From positions 953,677-1,017,676 of the forward strand of contig JALHMB010000001.1 of the NCBI GenBank assembly GCA_022844275.1: a stretch of 64,000 nucleotides of DNA, in the 5' to 3' direction. Source of the DNA: Hyphomicrobiaceae bacterium (GTDB lineage Bacteria; Pseudomonadota; Alphaproteobacteria; Rhizobiales; Hyphomicrobiaceae). Of this stretch, positions 20,740 through 29,924 are shown one piece after another. The notes under the pieces are model-generated. The model ran no database searches. It saw only the letters and a program-made list of their open reading frames with translations, and was not told the origin of the DNA. The translations under genes and the position numbers were made by a program. Every line of letters begins with the position of its first letter. Positions within the stretch are counted from its first letter, which is position 1.

Positions 20740-22802
20740 GTGCGCTCCATGAGCAAGGCTCCGCTTGCCAGAACACGCGCCGACCACATCGGTGGCACGA
20801 GCGTCGTCGAATCACTCTGCGCAATGATCGCCGGGCCGACGATCCGGTCGCCACTCTTGAGTGCCGACCGCTGGTGGATCGCGGTCTCGACGGGTGCGGC
20901 GCTTCCTGCAAACCGGACATCGCGGACACGCTCGCGTACCGGCTCCGCGGCCTGCGTCGCCGGACGATCGATCCGGCTTTCCGCCAGCACCGCCGAGTGC
21001 ACGACTCGCAGATTGACGATCTTGGCTGGCGCACCGGTTTTGTGACCATTGAGTTGCGTGTGCTTCGTCTCAAAATCGGCGTAGAGGCGCGACAGCGCGT
21101 CATCCTTGTCGTCGTCCAGCGGCACTTCGATGAAATGGCTTTGGGCAACGTAGCCGATATCGGCGAAGGCTTTGCGGTGCCGGGGCAGACCGTCGACGGC
21201 CTCCTGCCGCATCAAGTCGTCGGCGCGACGATCGAGCACAGCGACCTCGCGGCGGACGTCGGAAAGTTTCGTCGACGCCATGGGCGCGTGGAAGGCGCCG
21301 GCAACCTCGTGCGAGATCGGTGCTGTCAGCAGGCCCGCGGCCGCGAGCACGCCGGGATATCGCGGCACCAGGATACGTTCGATCGACAGTTCGTCAGCAA
21401 CGGCGGTGGCATGGAGGCCGCCGGCACCGCCGAGGGGCAGCAGGACGAACCGGCGCGGGTCGTGCCCGCGGTTCACCGAGACGAGCCGGACACCGTCGGC
21501 CATGCGACCATTGGTGATGCGATGGATGCCGAGCGCCGCCGTGACGACATCGATGCCAAGGGGGCGCGCGATGGTCTCCTCGATCGACGCGTGCGCGAGC
21601 GCCGGATCGAGACTGACCGCGCCACCTGCAAGACCCGACGTGTCGAGATAACCGAGTACGACCGAAGCGTCGGTGACGGTCGGCAGCCGGCCACCACGGC
21701 CATAGCATGCCGGGCCAGGATCGGAGCCCGCGGAGTGTGGCCCGACGCGCAATCCGCCGCCCGCGTCGATCCACGCAATCGACCCGCCGCCCGCGCCCAG
21801 CGTCGTCACGTCGAGCATTGGAACGCGAACGGCGTAGCCCGCGATCTGGGTCTCGGGACGCGCGTGGACGGTCCCGCCTTCGACGAGCGCAATGTCACTC
21901 GACGTACCGCCGACGTCGATGGTGATCAGGTCTTCGTATCCGTCGACCTTGCCGACAGCCGCGCTGCCGATGGCGCCGGCGGCCGGCCCCGAAAGGAACA
22001 GGCGCACCGGCCGCTGCCGGGCGGTTTCGACGCCTGCAAGGCCACCGCGGGACTGCATCACCTGCAACGGCGCCGGCACGCCGGATGCTGCAAGACCCTT
22101 GGCGAGGTTGACGAGATAGCGATCGACGACCGGCTTGATATAGGCGTCGAAGGTGGTGACGACAGTGCGCTCGTACTCGCGGAACGCGGGATCGACCTCG
22201 CTCGACAGCGAGACTTCGACGCACGGCAGAACTTCCTGCACGCGGGCTCTGATCCGCTGCTCGTGCGACGGGTCGAGAAACGAAAACAGCAGACTTATGG
22301 CGATAGCCTCGACCTTTAGCGGCCGCAGTTTTTCGATAGCTGCGTCGATGCTGGCCTGGTCGAGCGGCACAACGACGGCGCCGTGCGCGTCGATGCGCTC
22401 GCGAACCTCGACGCGCCGCTCCCCCGGCACCAGCCAACCCGGCGTCTCGGGCTGCAGGCGCAGATCATACATCTGCCGACGCATCTGCCGGCCGATCTCC
22501 AGGATGTCGCGAAAGCCTTCCGTGGCGATCAACCCGACGCGCGCGCCTTTGCGCTCGATCACCGCGTTCGTGGCAACCGTCGTGCCATGAGCGAAGCGCG
22601 TGATGTCCCGTGGTGAAATGCCATGCTTCGTCGACAGCTCAGTGAGGGCCGCCGCGACGGCATCGCTCGGATTGCCCGGCGTCGAGGCGACCTTGAGCAC
22701 CACCGAACCGCGCGGGCCAATCGCGATGACATCCGTGAACGTGCCACCGATGTCGATCCCGACGCTCCATCCGTGGTGCGGGGCCGGGGAGCCTGATGTC
22801 AT
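20736..22802 (-). CDS. hyuA: Hydantoinase A/oxoprolinase subunit (second pair)
   Basis: 688 aa HyuA subunit, an ASKHA-fold ATPase: the phosphate-binding motif SVGIDIGGTFTDVIAIG is at residue 13, FAHGTTVATNAVIERKGARVG at about 65, and ITIDVGGTSSDIALVEGG in the second half. HyuA phosphorylates the amide for ring opening in partnership with HyuB. Start and stop overlap both neighbours by 4 bp (ATGA), so all four hyu genes are translationally linked except for a 4-bp gap after the first. Confidence 0.93.
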   Translation of the reverse strand: MTSGSPAPHHGWSVGIDIGGTFTDVIAIGPRGSVVLKVASTPGNPSDAVAAALTELSTKHGISPRDITRFAHGTTVATNAVIERKGARVGLIATEGFRDILEIGRQMRRQMYDLRLQPETPGWLVPGERRVEVRERIDAHGAVVVPLDQASIDAAIEKLRPLKVEAIAISLLFSFLDPSHEQRIRARVQEVLPCVEVSLSSEVDPAFREYERTVVTTFDAYIKPVVDRYLVNLAKGLAASGVPAPLQVMQSRGGLAGVETARQRPVRLFLSGPAAGAIGSAAVGKVDGYEDLITIDVGGTSSDIALVEGGTVHARPETQIAGYAVRVPMLDVTTLGAGGGSIAWIDAGGGLRVGPHSAGSDPGPACYGRGGRLPTVTDASVVLGYLDTSGLAGGAVSLDPALAHASIEETIARPLGIDVVTAALGIHRITNGRMADGVRLVSVNRGHDPRRFVLLPLGGAGGLHATAVADELSIERILVPRYPGVLAAAGLLTAPISHEVAGAFHAPMASTKLSDVRREVAVLDRRADDLMRQEAVDGLPRHRKAFADIGYVAQSHFIEVPLDDDKDDALSRLYADFETKHTQLNGHKTGAPAKIVNLRVVHSAVLAESRIDRPATQAAEPVRERVRDVRFAGSAAPVETAIHQRSALKSGDRIVGPAIIAQSDSTTLVPPMWSARVLASGALLMERT

Positions 22803-24496
22803 CCGGCCCGCCCGTAGAATGCGGCAGCCGTGGCGGGTGTTATGATGCCCTCGGCAATGTCTTTCTCGACGAGGGCTGGTTCGCGCTCGGCCGTCGGGCC
22901 ATAGCCGCCGCCACCCGCCGTGTACAACGTGAGGATATCGCCGGCCATCAGATCGACGCGGCCCTTGCTTGGCAGGCTGATCACCTTGCCGCCTCGCTCG
23001 ATCTCGCAGCGCGCCTTCGCCGCTTCCGTGCCGCCGAGCAACCCGGACGGGGCCAGCCGGAAGCGATCCGCGTAGATGGCGAGATTGACGCCGTCCTTAA
23101 GAATCTCGAAACGGCGAAAAAATCCGAGGCCCCCGCGGCGGCGGCCATGCCCGCAGCTATCGGGAATGAGCCCGTAGCCGACGATACGGAAATGCTCGAA
23201 GTCCATGTCGGTAGCTTCGACCGGCGTGTTGGTGCAATTCGACAGCGGGCTGTCGACGGCGTGGCAACCGTCGAGGCGCGGGCCGGCGCCGTAGCCGCCG
23301 CCGAAGACCTCTAGATACACGCGATAGCGGCCGCCATCGAGGTAGGCGATCGACGTCACGTCGGTGGAATCGTTGCCGTCGGCGATCACGCGGTCAGGGA
23401 CGACCTGGGCGAGCGCCTTCAGCACCGCGTTGAAACAGCGATAAGCCGTCAGCATGCGGGCCCGCACGGGCGCGGGATAGGACGGATTGACCAACGTGCC
23501 TTTCGGCGCGGTGATGCGGATCGGTTTCTTGACGCCCTCGTTGAAGGGAATGTCGGGGCTGGTCAGCGCCGATTTCACCGCCGAGAGCGTCGCCGAAATC
23601 GTCGAGGCCCAGGGACAATTGAGGTTCCGGCGCACCTGTCCGACGGTGCCGGTGTAGTCGACGGCGATGGTATCGCCCGAGATCGTGACCGCGGCCCGCA
23701 CGGTCAACGGGTCCGGCGTCAGCCCATCGTCGTCGACGTGCGCCTCGCCGTAGTACGTACCGTCCGGGATCGCCTGCAACGCCGCGCGAAACCGCCGCTC
23801 GGAATAATCGACCAGCTCGGTCATGGCGCGCGTGATCGTCGACGCGCCGTACTTGCCGCAGAGTTGCTTGATGCGTTGCGCGCCGATCGAATTCGCCGCG
23901 AACTGGGCGTAGAAGTCGCCGATGGTCTGGGACGGCACGCGGATGTTGGCGGCGACCAGCCGTTCGAGCGGACCGTCGCACCAGTCGCGCTGGTAGTTGT
24001 AGACCGAAGGCGGGAAGATGATCCCCTCGGCGTGGACATCGACTGCATCCGGCGTGAGGCCGGGATTGCCACCGCCGAGATCGAGATGGTGCGCCGTCGT
24101 GCCGGCAAACGCGACGAGCGTGCCTTCGTAGAAGATCGGCGAATAGATGAAGACGTCCTGGAGGTGCTGGCCACCGCCATAAGGATCGTTGTTGATGTAG
24201 AAATCGCCTTCCTTGAGCGTGTGCACCGGGTGGACGGCGGCACAGGCGCGGAAGATTTCCGACATCGGTCCGAGCTGCATCGGAATGAGCTCGGCCTGGG
24301 CGACGACGTTGCCCTCGCGATCGAACAGTGCCGCCGACGCGTCCTGCGCCTCGCGCACGATATTCGAGTAGGACGAGCGGATCATCTTCGTGCCCATCTC
24401 GCGCGCAGCGGCAATGAGGGCCTGGCTGATGATGGCGTAGTCGACCGGATCGAGCACATCCGCCGCTACTGGCGCCGTTGCGGTCAGCTCCTGCAT
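22799..24496 (-). CDS. hyuB: Hydantoinase B/oxoprolinase subunit (first pair)
   Basis: 565 aa HyuB. Hallmarks are DPVDYAIISQALIAAAREMG, YINNDPYGGGQHLQDVFIYSP, ATTAHHLDLGG-type histidines, FNEGVKKPIRI and the C-terminal TAGGGGYGP. It begins 4 bp after the first hyuA and overlaps the second hyuA by 4 bp. Together with HyuA encoded upstream it should form one of two distinct ATP-dependent hydrolases (or carboxylases) in this operon. Confidence 0.92.
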   Translation of the reverse strand: MQELTATAPVAADVLDPVDYAIISQALIAAAREMGTKMIRSSYSNIVREAQDASAALFDREGNVVAQAELIPMQLGPMSEIFRACAAVHPVHTLKEGDFYINNDPYGGGQHLQDVFIYSPIFYEGTLVAFAGTTAHHLDLGGGNPGLTPDAVDVHAEGIIFPPSVYNYQRDWCDGPLERLVAANIRVPSQTIGDFYAQFAANSIGAQRIKQLCGKYGASTITRAMTELVDYSERRFRAALQAIPDGTYYGEAHVDDDGLTPDPLTVRAAVTISGDTIAVDYTGTVGQVRRNLNCPWASTISATLSAVKSALTSPDIPFNEGVKKPIRITAPKGTLVNPSYPAPVRARMLTAYRCFNAVLKALAQVVPDRVIADGNDSTDVTSIAYLDGGRYRVYLEVFGGGYGAGPRLDGCHAVDSPLSNCTNTPVEATDMDFEHFRIVGYGLIPDSCGHGRRRGGLGFFRRFEILKDGVNLAIYADRFRLAPSGLLGGTEAAKARCEIERGGKVISLPSKGRVDLMAGDILTLYTAGGGGYGPTAEREPALVEKDIAEGIITPATAAAFYGRAG

Positions 24497-24500
24497 GGCG

Positions 24501-26516
24501 TCACCCCTTTCGCGTCAGAATTGTATTGTCGGCCGGATCCCGGCTCGCCGTCCAGCCTGCCGGAACCAGCAGCGTCGAAGTGGGATCTTCGAGGAGTGCC
24601 GGCCCCGGGACCGACGCTCCCCGACGCATCGCCGATCGGCTTTTCAGAACACCGTCATGCCATTCGCGATTGTCGAAGATGCGGATGCGGCCCTCCGCGA
24701 CCGCCCCCGTCGCGCTTTCGGTCAGCAGTGGCAGCTCGCCCAGCGGCAGGATGATGCCGAGGCGGAAGGAGACGAACTCGATCGGCTTGTCGCTGTCCTT
24801 GCCGAAGAAGTAGATCCGATCGTGGGCGTCGAGGAAGCGCTGGCGCACGGTCTGCGCCGACAGGCCATCGATTTCTGTATCGCTGAACGTAACCGGCACC
24901 TCGAAGGCCTGGCCGACGAAACGCATGTCGGCAGTGAATTCGAGCCGCAATGCGCCGGAAAGGCCGAGGGCCTTTGCGCGACCAGTCGCCCGCTCCTTCA
25001 TCTCCGCAAAGACCGACCGGACGAGATCGGCCGCCTCCGGTCCCGCGCGCTCGCGGCGCGTCAGGCTTTCGAACATCACGAAGTCCGACGCGATCAATCC
25101 ATAGGCCGAAATCACGCCGGCGGACGGCGGAATGACGATGGTTTTGATGGCGAGTTCCTCGGCGATCGGCGCCGCGTGTAGCGGCCCCGCGCCGCCGAAC
25201 GCGACCAGCGCATAGTCACGCGGATCGTAGCCGCGTTCCGTCGAGATGAGCTGGATAGAACGCACGATGTTGGCGTTGGCGAGGCGCACGGCACTGTCGG
25301 CGGCAGCCTCTATGCTGAGGCCGAAGCGATCGGCAATCGGCTGCAGGGCGGCGGCGGCGGCCTTCGTATCGAGTTGCATCCGCCCGCCGAGGAACGCATC
25401 CGGACGGACAGTCTGGCGGATGACATGCGCGTCGGTGAGCGTCGGCAGCGTGCCGCCACGGCCATAGCAGGCCGGGCCCGGATCGGCGCCGGCCGAATGC
25501 GGTCCCACCCTGAGCATCCCGCCGTCGTCGACCCAGATGATCGAGCCGCCACCGGCGCCTACGGTGCTTATGTCGAGGAGCGGCACACGAACCGGCAGTC
25601 CATCGATCGCGAACGACGTGGTCAGCTGCGGCTTGCCGTCGACGACGACGCAGACGTCGGTCGATGTGCCGCCGATATCCAGCGTGATCAGGTTCGTGAA
25701 GCCCGAGCGCGCGGCCTGTCGCACGGCGCCCATGACACCAGCCGCAGGCCCGGAAAGCAGCGCATTGATGGCGTTCGCGCGCATACCCGACGCCGGCAGG
25801 CGGCCGCCGTTCGACTGCATCACTGAAAAGCGGCCCTTGAAACCTTCGCGGCTCAGCCGATCTGAGAAGCGCGCGATGTAGCCATCGATGACGGGCTGCA
25901 CGTAGGCCGACAGTGTCGTCGTCGAGGCGCGCTCGAACTCGCGAAACTCCCGTGTGATCTCGGATGAAATGGTGACGTGAAGTTGCGGCAGTTTCGCCGC
26001 CAGCAAATCCCGCAGCGCTCGCTCGTGCTCGGCGTTCACATAGGAATTCAGCAGGCAGATGGCGACCGCCTGGAAGCCGCCGGCCGCCAATGCCGGCACG
26101 AGGTCGTGTGCGGCGCGGTCGAGGTCGAGCGGAGTGAGGATCGAGCCGTCGGCGAGAATCCTTTCTGCCACCTCGAAGCTCGCCGCTCTCGCCACGATGG
26201 GAGCCGGCTTCTGATACTCCAGATCATAGATGTTGTGGCGGCCGTGGCGCTCGAGGATGAGAATGTCCCGAAAGCCCTTCGTCGTGACGAAGGCGGTCGG
26301 ATATCCTTTCCGCTCGAGCACTGCGTTGGTCGCGACAGTCGATCCGTGAGCGAGGTCGTCAATCGCAGCGAACGGTATGCCGCTCTCGATGATCGCGTTG
26401 ATTGCACCAAGATCCGGCGACTTCGGAACACTGGGCACCTTGGTGACGCTGACGCCATTAGGTCCGATCGCAACCAGGTCCGTGAACGTACCACCCACCT
26501 CGACACCGACGCGCAT
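24501..26516 (-). CDS. hyuA: Hydantoinase A/oxoprolinase subunit (first pair), first gene of the operon
   Basis: 671 aa HyuA with MRVGVEVGGTFTDLVAIG at the extreme N-terminus (the usual HyuA start), LAHGSTVATNAVLERKG at about 57, ITLDIGGTSTDVCVVVDG at about 265 and a GGGSIIWVD glycine loop. First gene of the minus-strand unit hyuA-hyuB-hyuA-hyuB-dctQ-dctM-hydrolase. Its upstream gap has a promoter-like pair (TTGCGC, 16 nt, TATTTT) immediately before an XRE-cupin operator, so expression is probably repressed until an inducer binds the regulator. Confidence 0.93.
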   Translation of the reverse strand: MRVGVEVGGTFTDLVAIGPNGVSVTKVPSVPKSPDLGAINAIIESGIPFAAIDDLAHGSTVATNAVLERKGYPTAFVTTKGFRDILILERHGRHNIYDLEYQKPAPIVARAASFEVAERILADGSILTPLDLDRAAHDLVPALAAGGFQAVAICLLNSYVNAEHERALRDLLAAKLPQLHVTISSEITREFREFERASTTTLSAYVQPVIDGYIARFSDRLSREGFKGRFSVMQSNGGRLPASGMRANAINALLSGPAAGVMGAVRQAARSGFTNLITLDIGGTSTDVCVVVDGKPQLTTSFAIDGLPVRVPLLDISTVGAGGGSIIWVDDGGMLRVGPHSAGADPGPACYGRGGTLPTLTDAHVIRQTVRPDAFLGGRMQLDTKAAAAALQPIADRFGLSIEAAADSAVRLANANIVRSIQLISTERGYDPRDYALVAFGGAGPLHAAPIAEELAIKTIVIPPSAGVISAYGLIASDFVMFESLTRRERAGPEAADLVRSVFAEMKERATGRAKALGLSGALRLEFTADMRFVGQAFEVPVTFSDTEIDGLSAQTVRQRFLDAHDRIYFFGKDSDKPIEFVSFRLGIILPLGELPLLTESATGAVAEGRIRIFDNREWHDGVLKSRSAMRRGASVPGPALLEDPTSTLLVPAGWTASRDPADNTILTRKG

Positions 26517-26577
26517 GCCACCCGCTTCCTATGTGCTCCGGCGGAGGCCTCCCCCCAACCGGACAGCATCAGAAATT

Positions 26578-26591
26578 TTCACCACAGTGAA
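26578..26591 (-). promoter_or_regulatory. Operator palindrome at the hyu operon promoter
   Basis: On the minus strand this reads TTCACTGTGGTGAA, with arms TTCAC and GTGAA around TGTG. The same 14 bases occur at 28203-28216. It lies 62 bp before the hyuA ATG and directly after a candidate -10 box TATTTT (minus strand), so a bound protein would block transcription. Confidence 0.7.
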
Positions 26592-26752
26592 AAAATATCA
26601 GAACGCCAGACCCGCGCAAGTCGTAATGCCGTGCACAATTGTCGCGTCGTGCCCATGTTGCTGGCACGCTCCAGCGCTTGATGATCCTGTCAGGACCGCA
26701 AGCGCTTCGTTAGCGGATATCGGGCCCGCCGCAAAACAAATGTCGCTTAGCC

Positions 26753-28060
26753 TCAGGCCAGCCCGCCGTCCTGCATACTGTACCACGCGACGATCGCGGC
26801 GAAGTACGCCTGACGCAAACCATGCAATGGCAGCGGCTTGATGGTCATAGGTGGACGCGGCAGCGTATTGGGACGGCCGGTTGCCACGTAGTCCGCCATC
26901 GCGCGGCCCATCGCCGTCTGGACACCGACACCGCGCCCCATGCATCCGATGTCGATGAGAAGTCCTGGCTCGGGCTCATGAAGATGGGGCAGAAAATCCT
27001 GCGTGATCGCGACGCGACCGCACCAGCGATAGGCAATGGGGACGTCGCGCGCCTGCGGGAACAGCTTGCCGATGATCCGCTCGAGGTGCGACCAGTCTTT
27101 GTCGGATTTCGGCTCGCGATACGGTCCGCGGCCACCCATCAGTAAACGATTCTGGTGGTCAAGCCGGAAATAAAAAAGGAGCTGGCGTGTATCGGACGAG
27201 ACATGCCCTTCGGGCAGGATCGCAGCGGCGAGATTGCTCGATAAAGGTTCCGTTGCGACCTGATAGGAATTGGGCGCGATGATCGTCGTGGAGAGGCGCG
27301 GCACCAAGCCTGCACCATAGGCATTCGTACACACGACGACCCGATCTGCCGAAACCCGTGCGCCGCTCTCAGTCGTCGCGATCCACTTGCCGCCGTTGCG
27401 CGCGAGAGCGGTAACGGGACTACGGCCATAGATCGATGCGCCTGCCCCCAATGCGGCGCGCGCCAGACCACGCGCAAATGCCAGCGGCTGTATGGCGCCG
27501 CCTCGCGGATCGACCCAGCCGCCGAGATATCGGTCGCTGCCGATCAGACCGCTGGCTGCTGCGGAATCTAGGATGCGCGCGCCGGCCACGCCGCGCCGCT
27601 GCCACTGCTCGGCGCGACGCTTGACCAGTTCGACACCGGCCGGCGTATGAGCTGCTTGAATCCAGCCCGACCGCTTCCGCGGCACATCCATACGGTATCG
27701 CTCGATCAGATCGAATACAGTGTCGGCTGTCCCGGCGCCGAATGCCGCAAGCCGCCCGCCGATCTCCGGCCCGAATTTCTCCTCAAGCTCGTCGGGATCG
27801 TATTTCAGGCCGGGAATGACCTGGCCGCCATTGCGACCGGACCCGCCCCATCCCGGCTCCTGCGCCTCGAGCACAACGATCTCAGTCCCGCGCTCGGCAA
27901 GGTGCAGAGCCGTCGAGAGGCCGGCGTAGCCAGCACCGATGACCACCACGTCGGCCGATCGACTCTCGTTCAGCGGCGGCGTCGCCGGCGCCGGCGGTGC
28001 TGTCGCTGCCCACAACGATGGACTGAGAGGGAACGGCTCCGACATGATGACCGCGGTCAT
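26753..28060 (-). CDS. FAD-dependent amine oxidoreductase (DAO family, PuuB-like)
   Basis: 435 aa. The FAD-binding GxGxxG motif DVVVIGAGYAGLSTALHLAERG starts near residue 37, followed by GWGGSGRNGGQVIPGLKYD, the pattern of gamma-glutamylputrescine oxidoreductase and glycine/sarcosine oxidase-like proteins. C-terminal DIGCMGRGVGVQTAMGRAMADY closes the FAD site. It oxidises a primary or secondary amine. It is on the same strand as the hyu operon but 236 bp upstream of hyuA, with a promoter in between, and is divergent from the XRE-cupin gene. In PuuR-type systems such a regulator neighbours its oxidoreductase. ATG 28045 is an alternative start; neither has a clear ribosome site. Confidence 0.9.
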   Translation of the reverse strand: MTAVIMSEPFPLSPSLWAATAPPAPATPPLNESRSADVVVIGAGYAGLSTALHLAERGTEIVVLEAQEPGWGGSGRNGGQVIPGLKYDPDELEEKFGPEIGGRLAAFGAGTADTVFDLIERYRMDVPRKRSGWIQAAHTPAGVELVKRRAEQWQRRGVAGARILDSAAASGLIGSDRYLGGWVDPRGGAIQPLAFARGLARAALGAGASIYGRSPVTALARNGGKWIATTESGARVSADRVVVCTNAYGAGLVPRLSTTIIAPNSYQVATEPLSSNLAAAILPEGHVSSDTRQLLFYFRLDHQNRLLMGGRGPYREPKSDKDWSHLERIIGKLFPQARDVPIAYRWCGRVAITQDFLPHLHEPEPGLLIDIGCMGRGVGVQTAMGRAMADYVATGRPNTLPRPPMTIKPLPLHGLRQAYFAAIVAWYSMQDGGLA

Positions 28061-28202
28061 GGACTGCGTGCGACATAACGAGCACGCGTCTCGTCATGAC
28101 AATCTGACCGCCCGATAGAAGACTCTTGACGTTTGTGCGGCGCGTGCCTTTTGTTCGTAGGTGTCAGTATGCCATCGGAGCAGGAGTTCCGGCAATCAAA
28201 AT

Positions 28203-28216
28203 TTCACTGTGGTGAA
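28203..28216 (+). promoter_or_regulatory. Operator palindrome before the XRE-cupin gene
   Basis: TTCACTGTGGTGAA, identical to the complement of 26578-26591. It is 16 bp before the chosen regulator start and lies in the divergent region shared with the FAD oxidoreductase gene, so it could govern autoregulation and perhaps both genes. Confidence 0.7.
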
Positions 28217-28232
28217 GGCAAGCCTCAGCGCC

Positions 28233-28880
28233 ATGAACATGTCCAAAGCGGTCGCCGACCGAATAAGCACAAACCAGGAGATCGATCGCGTGGTCGGCGA
28301 GCGCATTCGCGAGCTTCGTCGGGCGCGCGGTCTTTCGCTCGAGATCGTGGCCGACCGCTGCGACGTATCGATCGGATTTCTGAGCCAGATCGAGCGCGGG
28401 ATGTCCTCGCCATCGCTGAAACTCCTGACGACGCTGGCCGACGTGCTCGATGTGCATTTCGGCACACTGTTCGTCACCGACGAGTCGGCAACGGTCGAGC
28501 CATCATCGCTTCCCCGAAAGGGCAAAGGCAAAAAGTCAGCGCCGACCTCAGTCGTCATGAGGGCGGGAAAGGGACCACGTCTGAAATTGTGGCGATCGGG
28601 CATTCACAAGCAACTGCTGACGGAGCCCGGTGCTCAGCTGCCCTTCAGCTATTTCACCATGCACATGGAGCCCGGCGCTACGTCGGGCGAGCAGCTTTAT
28701 CAGCACTCGGGGAACGAAGCGGGTCTGGTGCTCGTGGGCCGCCTCAGTCTCACGGTCGAGGATCAGACATGGCTCCTCAGCGAGGGCGATAGCTTCTTCT
28801 TTGCGAGCCACAAGCCACACAGGTTCGTCAATCCGAGCCGTGGCCGCACCAGCGTCGTCATGGTTCACACGCCGACCTGA
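28233..28880 (+). CDS. XRE-family regulator with C-terminal cupin
   Basis: 215 aa. Residues about 15-75 are a lambda-repressor-like helix-turn-helix: IRELRRARGLSLEIVADRC, then VSIGFLSQIERGMSSPSLKLL. Residues about 135-213 form a small beta-barrel cupin (EQLYQHSGNEAGLVLVGRLS, GDSFFFASHKPHRFVNPS) that usually binds a small effector. The architecture matches PuuR and similar repressors of amine and amino-acid catabolism. ATG 28233 leaves the operator just upstream; ATG 28239 is also possible, and no strong ribosome site distinguishes them. It is the likely regulator of the hyu/TRAP unit because identical palindromes precede both. Confidence 0.9.
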   Translation: MNMSKAVADRISTNQEIDRVVGERIRELRRARGLSLEIVADRCDVSIGFLSQIERGMSSPSLKLLTTLADVLDVHFGTLFVTDESATVEPSSLPRKGKGKKSAPTSVVMRAGKGPRLKLWRSGIHKQLLTEPGAQLPFSYFTMHMEPGATSGEQLYQHSGNEAGLVLVGRLSLTVEDQTWLLSEGDSFFFASHKPHRFVNPSRGRTSVVMVHTPT

Positions 28881-29253
28881 GGCGGGCCAGTATGCCCGCA
28901 GCCAGGGCCGGGGTGTTTCGAAGTTGGGAGGCACGCCACCAGATCGGTGCTACACCACATAGAGGCCTTTGGTCTCTGTTTGGTTGCTTCGGCGGCAACA
29001 ACATACATAGATGAAGGATCAAACACTTACGTCGAAGTCGACTTGAGGAGCAAAACCAACTTGTATCCACCATAAAAGGGAAAGTTTGCGGTGTTTGGGT
29101 GGAGGAAGTCCAAGACCCAGCGATGCACGAAATCCGCTACCTGGACAAGCTGGTCGATGAACCGGCGAAGGTAGGCCGATGGATAAGATCCCCGCCGCCA
29201 CTGAGCCTAGGCAATGCGCCGTTCAGCGACTGCGTGCGATCCTCAGACGAGAA
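28881..29253. other. Convergent intergenic region, nothing recognised
   Basis: About 370 bp between two convergent genes. No motif-bearing frame, repeat or clear terminator hairpin seen. Confidence 0.5.
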
Positions 29254-29886
29254 CTATCGCTTGGGCTTGCGCACGGTACGGACCTTGCCGCTGGGGCCGC
29301 CGCCGCAGAAAAAGAGATCGCCGCCATCGGATTCTAGGCCAGACACGACGATGCCGTCCGGCATTGCAATCAGCTCCAGAACTTCGCCCGATTGGGGATC
29401 AATCCGCCGGATATCACTGTTCTCCTCTTCCCACGTGCCGTGCCAAAGCTCCTTGCCTACCCACGTGACACCGGTGACAAAGCGGTTAGCCTCGATGGTG
29501 CGGAGAATCTTTCCGCTATCGGGATCGACTTGATGGATCTTTCGTCTCCGATGCTGACCAACCCAGAGCGAACCTTCGGCCCAAGCCATGCCTGAAGCGC
29601 CGCCTTCGGGCGCAGGAATGCTCGCGACGACGCGACCGCTCTCTGGATCAACTTTCTGTATGCGGTCGCCTGAAAGCTGAAACAGGTGCTTGCCGTCGTA
29701 TGCGGTTCCGGCATGCGCCGGGACATCGAGCGAGCGGACGATCGCACCGCTCTCGGGATTGACCGCCTTCATCGAATCTCCGGCCGCGATCCAAATGTTT
29801 GTGCCGTCATAACTCACTCCGGCCACCTCGCTCACTTCAGGAAACGGACCGTATTCGCGGGAGATGTGTGCTGCTGAGCGCTTCAT
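29254..29886 (-). CDS. Beta-propeller (YncE/glutamine cyclotransferase-like) protein
   Basis: 210 aa made of repeating units of about 42 residues: [28 protein letters not shown], then [46 protein letters not shown] and [25 protein letters not shown]. The D/NPESG turns and L/IW strands are typical of small PQQ/NHL-like propellers. No signal peptide. It is next to the winged-helix/TPR regulator on the same strand (38-bp gap). A ligand-binding or lactonase-like role is possible but not shown. Confidence 0.7.
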   Translation of the reverse strand: MKRSAAHISREYGPFPEVSEVAGVSYDGTNIWIAAGDSMKAVNPESGAIVRSLDVPAHAGTAYDGKHLFQLSGDRIQKVDPESGRVVASIPAPEGGASGMAWAEGSLWVGQHRRRKIHQVDPDSGKILRTIEANRFVTGVTWVGKELWHGTWEEENSDIRRIDPQSGEVLELIAMPDGIVVSGLESDGGDLFFCGGGPSGKVRTVRKPKR

Positions 29887-29924
29887 GATCTACCTACTAT
29901 CGTCATATGCATCGTGTTGGCAGC

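Noticed and set aside
20874..22319. 481-codon frame opposite hyuA
   Set aside because: Arg/Asp-rich composition with no motif; it is the antisense shadow of an intact HyuA.
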